Shown here piece by piece: positions 49,601-59,800 of a stretch of 64,000 nucleotides of DNA. Numbering within the stretch: position 1 is the stretch's first letter; the number at the start of each line of letters is the position of its first letter. The position numbers and the translations under genes were made by a program. Origin of the DNA: Paragordius varius (lineage: Eukaryota > Nematomorpha); NCBI GenBank assembly GCA_964247055.1, contig OZ176054.1:3658001-3722000 (forward strand). Reading direction: 5' to 3'. The notes under the pieces are model-generated. The model saw only the letters and a list, made by a program, of their open reading frames with translations, did no database searches and was not told where the DNA came from.

Positions 49601-51165
49601 CATATTATTATTTGCAAGAAATAGTTTTACTTATTTTTGTTAAGTGTAAAAATCTTCTAGAAACTGATTGAACATCTGGCTTTATTTATGGTTTTTTGCC
49701 ATAATTAATGCATCACGTAAATAATCCATTTATTTTATAAAATAATTTATATAGGTTTAACTTCACAATACTTTTATTAAATGTTACAGAAAAACTTGCA
49801 ACTCACTATTAAATTTTTTTAAATGTTTAAATTTTGTAACTGTTTGGTATGAAAAATATAAATATTTTTAAAACACATTAAATTTTCTGCATTAAATTAA
49901 TATATGGTCTTTACTAATTTGATCTCTTTTAACCTAAAATCTATGTCTTTAATAATAAAGCACCCTTTGTTTTTGTAGCAATCTTATTTGAGAAACGATG
50001 ACATATTTAAAATATTTTTATTCTTCATAAATGCACCGATCATAGTCGATTGCCCCATCCTCTAAAAACAGGGGTTTTAAAAAAACAAGCATCTAAAAAC
50101 CGTGTATTTGAATCATTAATTATAAAATATGACACCAATTATTGGGTGTTTATTTACTATTAATGAATGCGCCGATCATAGGCCACTTTTTTGATTTACT
50201 ATTGGTTTTAGCCTCCTTGTAAAATTAGGGTTTTTAAAATACGATTCCCCAAAAATCAATTTTCCCGAGAAAACATTTGCAATCATTCGGATTCAATTAT
50301 GGATTTTTATATATTTATAAATGCGCTGATCGTGATCGAACTAGTTTTTTAATTAACCCCTATGTATAACTCCATCTTCTTTAAAATTAACAATACGTTT
50401 TAAAAATATTTATTAAACAATATTTAACGGAAAATGTAAGACAATATAAATTGATGGTCAAGGTATCCCACAAATGATTTTGTTATAGTGTCTTAACTAG
50501 CTTAGGTAGAGTCCTATTTTACATATCTTCGCTTAATTGTCATAACTTTAAAGCGATTTTTGGGAAAACGTATACCTTCATTAAAAGTCGATTACGGTTT
50601 AAAAATTTTTCCATTAGGTATGCCTCAATAATAAGTCTACTATTTTGAAAATCTTGATTTATAAATCATCGTCTTTAATGAGTCACTAGATATATGATCG
50701 TACACTCCAGTTATTTTATTATAATCTATACATATCTTATGATTAAGTAGGTTAAAAAATTAAAAATTTCCATGAATACTTAGTATAAAAAGAATATAAG
50801 AGCATTTGGTTTCATTTATAAAATACAATATTCCTGTAAAAATGTTATAAAGTATTTACTAGATCAATATGAAGTTTGACTTATTTTTTATCTAATTAAT
50901 ATCCATAAGTATCGCAGTTTCTTACCTATCAAGTAAAATTTTACATAGATATTGGTCGCATTGTAAGGGTTTTTTTCATTAAATATTTATAAATATATAT
51001 TTTAACATTAAAAGCCTGAGCTGTAAATAATTTTAAAATATATTATCCTATTTTTATCAATATATTAATTTATAGCCACATGCAGCGGGTGTGGGACCAT
51101 CAAGCCCTAAGGAAAAGCCTGCAAGACCTCCTCCACCATACGAAGAAGAAAAGAAAAACCTTTAA
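46628..51165 (+). CDS. WBP2: WW domain-binding protein 2
   Basis: WBP2 is an adaptor with an N-terminal GRAM/PH-like domain and C-terminal PPxY motifs that bind WW domains of YAP/TAZ and Nedd4-type ligases. Seven exons, 46628-46683, 46706-46802, 46837-47068, 48412-48552, 48868-48954, 49441-49508 and 51076-51165, sum exactly to 256 codons plus stop. The GRAM part reads LFLTSHR, then IVFLN, SIPFSCMDKVELKQP, LGANYIEGHV and FKLTFTTGGATDFGR. PPxY-type motifs are PPPYEP (exon 4), PPPYPG (exon 5) and PPPPYEEE near the C terminus. AYYDPQNPQNMYVP in exon 6 matches vertebrate AYYNPGNPHNVYMP. The first two introns are only 22 and 34 nt. The others run 315 nt to 1.57 kb. The last large intron carries a short tandem repeat near 50025-50340. 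The end is 185 bp from the DMC1 stop, tail to tail. Confidence 0.93.
48071..48110. mobile_element. hAT-type miniature element, left end fragment
   Basis: CAGGGATGTCCAGCACGC in the third WBP2 intron matches the ends of the complete family members. No right end is recognisable. Confidence 0.4.
49078..49170 (+). repeat. Direct duplication of an ATAATTCACCTTTGATTTTAAAT unit
   Basis: Two tandem units of about 45 bp share TTATAATTCACCTTTGATTT. The preceding TTCACCC recalls the element family at 38384 and 58451, so this may be a rearranged remnant of it. It lies in WBP2 intron 5. Confidence 0.5.
50010..50345 (+). repeat. Degenerate tandem repeat in WBP2 intron 6
   Basis: Three imperfect units of about 140-155 bp share the landmark ATAAATGC(A/G)C(C/T)GATC at about 50028, 50164 and 50320, preceded by (G/A)TTTATT-type sequence. 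A fourth, isolated relative is near 58950 (TTCATAAATGCACTGCTGATT), so the unit is dispersed. Confidence 0.5.
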
Positions 51166-51349
51166 ATTTTTTAAAACAATGACTAATTTTAAATTCTCAT
51201 TACCGCTTATTTTAAACAACTAATTAAAAAATATTTATTTATCACTCATGTGTCAATATTATGCAAAATTTTTCATGTTAGAAAATTTAGTTGTTTTATT
51301 AAACTAATTATTTAATAAATTATATGTTTCATTGTTATTATGACTGAAA

Positions 51350-52693
51350 TCAATCTTTGGCGTCGGCTACTCCTCCAACAGTGATTGCGAAAGTTGCTTC
51401 ACTTTCTGGCATACATGGACTATAATAAAATATAAAATCATAAATTTTGTCCTAAAATATTGGGTCAATAATTTTAAGCAATAATTATTAAAAATAAAAT
51501 ATATGCTACCTGTCATAAATTTTTGCAATACGGTTGTCACCACGACCTTTTCTCAAACTTATTCGAGTGGTGGATGCATGTGCCAAAATATTTCCTCCTA
51601 TCGGCTTTTTTGGATCAACTTGAAATCTAATTTTATTGTAAATCTTTTACGAAAGAGTAGCTCCTGGATCAGCTGTCATTTGGTTCGTTATAAAAACGGC
51701 GACATTGTACTCCTCAGATATTTTTTGAAGTCGCGATAGCATTAAAGCTAATTTTTGTTGTCTTTCAGATAACTCACCCCGGCCACTGAAATCAACCCTA
51801 AAAAGGGCCATAACCGAGTCAATTATCTATATATTTTATAGCAACAATCTTACCAATAACTTATAAACTCCCAATTCCTCGTGAAATTTGGCTGCCACAT
51901 TATCTAAAATTTCATACTGTTGTTCACCTTAAATTAAAATATTTTTTACTCGTAAACGGTCTAATATAGATAATATTTTTTAGCATGGCCTCTTCATCCA
52001 TATTGAATCTATCAGCAATTTGTTTCAAACGATCTGGGCGACTAGATTGGTTAAATTAAATTTTACAAAGTATTTTCAGTGTCTATAAAACAAACTTTGC
52101 CCCCACTATAATTATTTGATCCTGGCAGTTGAGCGGTAACTATATTTTTAAATTTTGATTAAACCACAAAGTGTATGGGATAATTGAGTTTTACCGGTCC
52201 TAAATTCTCCAAAAACTTCAGTAATTGCCATACTTTCTATCCCCCCTCCAAGCAGCTTATCTAATTCTGCGCTACCAGTTGATATTTTAAATACATGTTG
52301 TCTTTTTTCTGATACTTCTAATGCTGTTAAAAAATTTGAGGACTTAAATATTTAAATTTACTTACGCTCATCTTTGTAATACACTCCCTAATTTTTTCAA
52401 CTTTGGCCTCGGATAAACCTTTAATGGCACAAAGTCGTTTTCGAGTCATCATTTGCACACCCTTTTTTCTTTAAATAATAGTTAACTTTGATTGTACATA
52501 TTCCAACAGTTTTTAATTTTTTTAGGTCAGCAGAATTCTATATAAATATATTATAATATACGATTCCGAAATTTGTCAATATATCAATGTCTTGAATATC
52601 ATCATCCTATATTGTTAAAAGTTATATATTTACTCCAAAATCTTCTCCAAGTTTGGATGTAATGTCGGATGGTAAACTAAGTTCTTCAATCAT
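51350..52693 (-). CDS. DMC1: Meiotic recombinase DMC1
   Basis: DMC1 forms filaments on resected DNA ends in meiosis and drives strand exchange between homologues. Eleven exons (52693-52634, 52606-52562, 52537-52487, 52461-52366, 52342-52165, 52139-52067, 52041-51950, 51927-51854, 51826-51651, 51626-51510, 51419-51350) give exactly 343 codons plus stop; human DMC1 has 340. Order: helix-hairpin-helix region ([31 protein letters not shown]), Walker [10 protein letters not shown], Walker [12 protein letters not shown], then [20 protein letters not shown] and the end [17 protein letters not shown]1-specific wording such as [14 protein letters not shown] and [16 protein letters not shown] rules out RAD51. 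Nine of ten introns are 22-27 nt; the last is 90 nt. The ATG at 52693 fits family length, but the frame is open for 73 more codons upstream. Divergent from the protease gene. Confidence 0.97.
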
Positions 52694-53046
52694 AATTTTT
52701 TGTGTTTGTTTTGGAAGTTTATAACAATCGTTTGCTTTTGAAACTGAAAAACAATAATAATCGTCTGATATTTTAAACGGTAAGATTTTGGCTCTCATAA
52801 GTATGTAATAGATATTTTTGGAGTTCATAAATTTGGCGACCCTTATAATATTATTAAGCCAAAATAATTGTATTAAAGCATTTTTAAATTTTCCAAAAGA
52901 AACACACTCCAATTATTTCGCATAAATTGTTGCATCACTCTTCATTTGGCTAAATTCTTTATAGGTGATTTTTGTATAAAATGTTTGGCAGATCGCCATA
53001 AATTTTGCTATATCATCGCCGATTAACCAATACTCGATTCATAAAT

Positions 53047-55062
53047 ATGAATTACAAAACGTTTTCCTTAACTTTATATTTTTCACAGCTCTTGTTTTAT
53101 GTTACATTAGTTCGCGGTTCTAGTCTTTCAAATACCTGTGGGATCTCATCAAAAGTTTTTAACAAATGCAACGTTTTGCAAAACATATACGGGGGAGTAA
53201 ACGCATTACCCTCGACTTGGCCTTGGATAGTAAAAATCGATTTACATTATTTAAAATAGGCAAGTATTCAACGAATGAAATCCGGCAAGTTCAATGTACT
53301 TTGCGCTGGCACTATTATAACTGATAGACATATTATAACAGCGGCACATTGCTTCGAATTCTGGTAATTTGTTTTCTTTTTTTTTCATTTAACCCCAAAA
53401 TTTAATTATACCATTTTTTTATTAATAGATCATCATAATTTTTTTGACATAGTGAGAACTTAATTTTTGTGCTTGTTAGTTATTCTATATATTTTTATAG
53501 GACTGATCTTGACATCTATCGATTAGTTATTGGCACAACTAATTTGGATGATTATGGCCCAGATAACGTATATAAAATAACTCGCGTAACATTGAGCCCA
53601 AACTATAGATCCTTGACTTCGGACAGTGATATAGCAATTTTAGAATTCTCTCCACCTCTCAAGAACATTACTCAAAGGACGTTGTGCTTACCATCTACTC
53701 CAGTCGATGGTGTTAATGCTAGTTGCTACGCTGCAGGCTGGGGTTCCACTGAAAGTAATATCCAATTTAGGCCCTCATTAACATTTAAGCATTTGATTTT
53801 TTTTTCCTAGTGCCAAAAATGTATTAATATTATTTTGACTCTATATTGATTTAAGTTAATTTAAACTTGATCTGATTCATTTGTAATTTAAATTTAACCA
53901 TGATTTATGCAAATGATGAGATAAATACAACTATTTCGTACAGATATAAAACCGTTTTATACTTGGTTAATCTTAGCCAAGCTGATGGACATAAATAATT
54001 TATATAAAGATATAATTGGTAAAAGAGGTAAATAAAGTTTTTCGCAAGTTTTATCCTTACCATAAAAAACCACTCGGTATGTAAACCCTTCTGGCACTTG
54101 AAAGCCCAAGGCTGTTGTTTAGTTAAATCCTAAAAATGTTTTGAATGACCTATAATTTAAAAAGAAAGTCTTTACTGTTTCGACGGAACCAGGTTGAATA
54201 AACTCGCTGCATATGACTACACAATGATTAGTGTTTGCGTATTGAAGAAAATATTTTATTTAATTGTCTTTCTTAGCACATATTGATATGATTACTAATA
54301 TATTTATCAATCATGTTAACGTTGAAAAATATTTTTGGACCGAAACGTTTTTTTGTATTCTGGCAATTGGCGCATTAACTTTTGTAATTCAATTATAAGG
54401 ACACAGTGATTGAAGTCAGGTTCCATCAAAAAATTATAAAATTAATTTATCTGCTGATACGGAACCGTATTTATTAATTCTAAAATTTAGCACAAAGATC
54501 TTCCAGGCTTCTCAAAGAGGTCTGCTTGCCAATGGTGCCGCTTGATGAATGTAAAAGAATTTATGGGCGCGAATTAACCTCAAATATGATTTGTTCGGGG
54601 GATGTTAGCCGTGGTGGGATTGATACTTGCGATGTATGGATCTTATTCATTTATCGAACAAAATATTTGTTAAATTTAAAATTTTCATTTTTGAGGGATG
54701 TTTTTTAATTGGTTGCTAAAATTTATATCAAACTTTTAAGTGATTTCTGTTTATCTAAATATCTTTTTTCAGAAAACCATGGGGTCTGTTAGTGGGTCTG
54801 CTAAATTATGATAATTGAAGGCCAGTAATTTTAATAAAGATGTTGGGTAATGGAGTAATGTTAGAATTTTTTTAAGTCATATATCTCTGGTAAAATAGGG
54901 GCCCCACAGAGAAGAGTTGCGGTTTTTTCATCGTTGTTTGAATTTTGAAGGCGCATCATATTATTTTGAGGGCATTTTTTCTACAATTGAAATCGGATCC
55001 TGTTTGTTCACGCAATCTTAAAAAAATTATTCAAATGTTTAGTATGTGTAAAATAATGCAAT

Positions 55063-55099
<37 letters not shown>

Positions 55100-56116
55100 T
55101 TACGAAGGAAGTTTAGCTATTATGTACTTTTTTGAGTGTGATATTTTGTAAAAATTTTTTTTAACCTTGATTCAATAAGGAAAAAAATGTTGATTGGACA
55201 CCAGAATAAAAATAAAATTATAGGTCCATCTTGCAATGGCATAGAGGGAATATTAATTGTTACAACAATATAATAAGTTAATTTACAGAAAAGGTTTTAT
55301 GCAGGCAGAATCTCGACCAATACGTACTCCAACAAATGGCATAAATTAAATTTACGTTTAAAATACTTTTAATCGGTTTTTAATTTAATTTATGATATAT
55401 ATTTATAAACAGTCAATATTGGATAAATCGTATTTTTTTTACGTGGTTTGTCGTCTTAATAAATTTAAGTTAATTTTTTAAAAATTGCATCATCTAAAGT
55501 AAATAAAACGTCGATTATCAAAAGTAGCGGATAACAATACAACCTTGATAATTTTGATATCTTATTTATTTAAGTAGTTTTGCATGTATAAGTTAATTAC
55601 AGTTATATTACATTTTTTAATTCAATTTGCATATTTTAAAAAGCATGTGACGTCTACCTCTAGCACACGTGCCTGGTTAACTTGAGCAAAATTAAATATC
55701 AAAATAATTTACAGTGTTAACTTAAATAAAAGTATTATAAATTATCATTATAAAAAATATCGCCGGTAAGTCTTATTTGTTACCATATATTCCTAACATT
55801 TATATAAAAGTTTATAAAAAGTACACTATTCGTCGTCCTTTTTTATTCAAAAATGTTGTTTGTTTTTTAAAGCCAAAATCAAAATTGTATATATTTTGGT
55901 ATGAATATTAATTAAAATATTTCATGATTTGATGGATTTGTGCAATGTTTTAAGGGTGATTCTGGGGGACCCGTTATGTGTTACTCAGAACCAAAAAAAA
56001 GATGGGAATTACATGGGATAGTTAGTTGGGGATATGGATGTGCTCGTCCAAACAGGCCTGGCATCTCTACTTACGTTTATCGTTTTGTGGATTGGATTGA
56101 ACAAAATATTAAATAA
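53047..56116 (+). CDS. Secreted trypsin-like serine protease
   Basis: Five exons (53047-53229, 53260-53363, 53501-53754, 54491-54633, 55955-56116) sum to 281 codons plus stop. Residues 1-24 form a signal peptide ([20 protein letters not shown]). A short Cys-containing propeptide precedes the mature start [15 protein letters not shown]. The triad is complete: His in ITAAHC, Asp in SDIAIL, Ser in GDSGGP. Asp six residues before the Ser (DTCDGDS) predicts cleavage after Lys or Arg. [18 protein letters not shown] is the usual C-terminal block. The residue before the activation site is Asn (LQN-IYGG), not Arg or Lys. The first intron is 30 nt and contains an in-frame stop, so it must be removed. 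Later introns are 137 nt to 1.3 kb. It may digest host material or process extracellular proteins, but the substrate is unknown. Confidence 0.93.
53755..54490 (-). other. Protease intron 3 with exon-like minus-strand fragments
   Basis: On the minus strand a short open stretch, about 54103-54045, reads [17 protein letters not shown] between an acceptor-like AACAACAG and a donor-like GTAAGG. Its wording recalls the central strand of Rho GDP-dissociation inhibitors (KEGVEYRIKISF). Two partly similar stretches upstream read [15 protein letters not shown] and [11 protein letters not shown], which look like diverged duplicates. No continuous gene can be assembled, so this is probably a relic or an intronic repeat. 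Confidence 0.25.
55066..55096. repeat. TA microsatellite
   Basis: A pure TA run in protease intron 4. Similar runs lie near 3588, 22581, 34462, 49014 and 56221. The small open frames that cross them are products of the repeat, not genes. Confidence 0.9.
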
Positions 56117-56838
56117 AACTTTTAAGGGTTTTAAAAGTTGTGCGTGAATTCGCAATTACAAATGTAAACAACATATACGTGTAATAAATTGATTTATTAT
56201 TATTATATTATTAATTAGTGGTATATATATATATATAATAATGTGTGTACATGTTCTTCATGCAATTCAATACTTACTCAAATAAAAGGCTATACGTATA
56301 TTGCAGAAAATGTGATATTCATGTATAATTTGTTAAATTTAAGTTAGGACATTCAATACATATTATGTAGGTTAGCTAATATATCTAAAAATTTATAATC
56401 CAAAAAAATATAACTCATGTAAACATTGCGGTTCTAAAAAAAGTGATGATTTTTAAAGCAAAAGAATAAAACATTACATTATAACATAGATTAAATAATA
56501 AAGATAATATATTGACTATTTTGATAAAAATGAAAATGTAAAATAATGTGCAAAATTTGACTATGCTTACTTTGTGATAATATATATAAAATAACCAATC
56601 AACTTAATAGAGAAACAAACTAGAACATAAATATGGGGTGTCGAAAAAGTTTGGAACCATTAGGTTTTATGTGTACACAGTTAAAATGTAGTATATAAAT
56701 GCGAAATGGTTATTGTTTCAAAATTTTTCGTGCAAAAAAGTGGCGTGCCATATACGATTTTGCAAAAATATAACACTTGTTTCTTTTATAAAGAATACCG
56801 TTTTTTGTAATTTGACAATTCCAAACGACATGGTTAGT
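56117..56838. other. Spacer between convergent protease and IP6 kinase genes
   Basis: About 720 bp with AATAAA-type sites for both genes (for example AATAAA near 56279 on the plus strand) and a TA run near 56221. No coding sequence is visible. Confidence 0.45.
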
Positions 56839-59800
56839 TTATTCATATTCCTTAAGAATCTTTTCCATTATACTGATAAGATTGTCTAAGCCATATAAAT
56901 AACCCCGATCTGGACCAGGCCCATCTACTTTACCCATAGCGATATTTTGTTGCAGTTTTTCTTTACTAATTACGCAATCAACAAAGTTCTCCGTTTCGTC
57001 AGAGTTATCGTGGCAAGATGAAGGAAATACAATGTTAGATGATGAGTGAGCAAAATCAACCATATTAATTTGTGCTGGCCAACCAGGTTCAAGATTGTGT
57101 TCAAATACATTTTGATTCTGATTGAGTGCGTCGGAATCAGTGTGTTTATTGAGTTGAACAATATAATCTTTGTATCGATTTGTGTCATAGGCTGGATTCC
57201 CTTCATACAAAACTAAAAGAGAGCTTGAATAAAACCGGTACGTAGGTAGCTGAGCTAATATGCTCCTGAGATCTTTGAGTTGATTTATAATCATAGCCAT
57301 CATATCTATGACACCATCTAAGCGGCTATGTTTACAATCCACCACATCATACTCTTCAAAGGGAGGTGTAGTTGGTGCAATGCCCGACAATGATTGATGG
57401 TTGGTACCAGAATCCAGGGCGCGAAACTCTTGATTTCGAAAACTGTCCGCTTGCTTTTGCCGTTTATTTTGGGTTAAGTCTTGTTCTGAAGGACATAATT
57501 TGTAGAAGGTGCATCTTTCATTTTCGGCATTAATATCCCTAATAAAGTTTTGATTGCTGTCTGTTGGTATTATCCCACATGCCTTAGACGCCTTTGAATT
57601 ATTGCAAAACGACAGGGCAGTTTGAAAAAATAGGCGTAAACTTTCTTCAAACCCTTGGATGGTTAGTTTACGGCCAATATATTTGTCGTAACACAGAAAA
57701 GCTCCCTTTTCAGGTTGATAAACCTAGATATTTTGTAAAAAAAAGATTGACCAGAGGTATAAAATTATCAATTTATTACTTATTTATATTAGGTCAAACA
57801 TATTTTTTTAAAAATAACAGTTATGAATTTAGTAAAATTAGATAGAGTAAAATACTATACTTTGCAGTTTAAAACAATGAATTATATTTAAAAAATCCAA
57901 AAAATATTTGCCTTTATATTTATGTTTTGACCGTGAATCTATTTTTAATGTGATTTAGTCCAGTCATAAAAATTAAATAAAAAACTCCCCTACTCCATCA
58001 AAAAAAATCCAAATCGTTTTTAATAATATTTTATATGGACACAAAAATCTTTTCTTTATCGAACCTGCTATACCAATAAAAATAAAAATTAACAACTTTA
58101 TTACACAACACCTCACAAGTTTTCGTTCTATAAATATATAAACGCGTACTTGCATTCCACATATTCTAACTCCGAGGGATCCTGAGGTACTAGCTTCGCA
58201 TTTCGCTATTTGACTTATTCGTTTTTGTTCGCTCGCATCGTCTCCGTACTGACGGATTCCCATTTTCAGGTCAAGGACGCAAGGAAAGTTATAGGCCGAC
58301 GTTAAATCTTGTAATCTGATAAATTCTAAAAAATAAAGTAAAAATCAAATCATATTGTTGATAATTGTTGATAATAACACATTTATTTGACAAAACGGTT
58401 TTTAGTTTAGAGTGTCAGTTGTTGGATTATGAACACGCACTTACCATTTATATACTATTTACCGTTAAATTTCACCCTCGAACAATAATTCAAATTCACC
58501 CTCAAACTATATTCACCCTAAAATAAATTAAGTTTTTTTAAAATAAAAATTACTTATATTTTTTTTATATTTTAAAAAAATAAAATTTGGTTAAAATTAA
58601 AATAATAAATAAATGATAAACTATGCCATTAGGATATATTTCATATAATAATGAGTTATATTAGCCCGAAAACACATAATTTATTTTTAGGGTGAATTTG
58701 AATTTTCAAGGGTGAATTTGAATTGATCGAGGGTAAATTTGAATTGTAAAGGGTATATTTATTTTAGCCTGATTTTAATCATTCATTTTTGACAATAAAA
58801 TTATTTTCAATTAAGGTTTAAATTAATTACCAAAAATTTTCCAATAAAAGTCACATTCATATAAAAGCGAGCTATCTATTTCCTATATTGAAATTAAAGA
58901 TAAATGTAAGGTGTTTACGGGCCAAAAATAATAACAGGTCTGATTGTTCATAAATGCACTGCTGATTCTCGGTGATAAACACTAAATTAGAGCCACACGA
59001 AATTAAAAACTATGAATCAATTGTTTTTGTCAGTGTTAATAACCTTAATCTCTAATTAAAAACAATTGAAAAAAATACCAAAGTTTAACATTCTTTAATA
59101 TTTAATCACAATTTTTCATGACAAAATATAAATAAATGTATTTTATACCACGACCGTGATTTAATTATTTTTTAAAAGGGTCACGTCACAGTCAAGGTCA
59201 TGAAAAAGCATTTATAACCAGTCAAGCTAACCCAATTAAAGGGGACACCTATAAGTTGATGTTATAGGAAGAAATTTTAACACTAAAAATAATTAATCTT
59301 GGTTAATGGAGCTTAGTTACGCACATTGCGAGTTAAGTGCCAATAATGTAAACTAATGGATTAAGTAATTGAATAGATAAGTGCCAAACAAATAATTTGC
59401 TTTTAATACTTTGGATAATACTTATTTAAAACAATGAAATACAGCTTAATATATAACTTTAAAAATACTTATACCACAAAAATATATTATAAATATTTAA
59501 TTTTTCCATTTGCTAATTCATATTTGGTAAAAGTAAAATTTTAGATGCTGCAATCTTATGTTCAAATATCATTTAATTTAAAACATATAGAGATGAGGGA
59601 TATGATAGAGCTTAAATTTAAAAATACTTAATTAATATTCAGATTAGGTCAGTTAAAAGCTACATTATATTTGTCAATGGCCCTTTATAACAAAGTTTTA
59701 GGTTTTTTCTAAAAGTCACGTTCTCCCTTTTGTGCAATATGTATCTCACATATGCATAAAAATTGATGAATTAATTTGTTGAAAAGTCATACTTTGTCTT

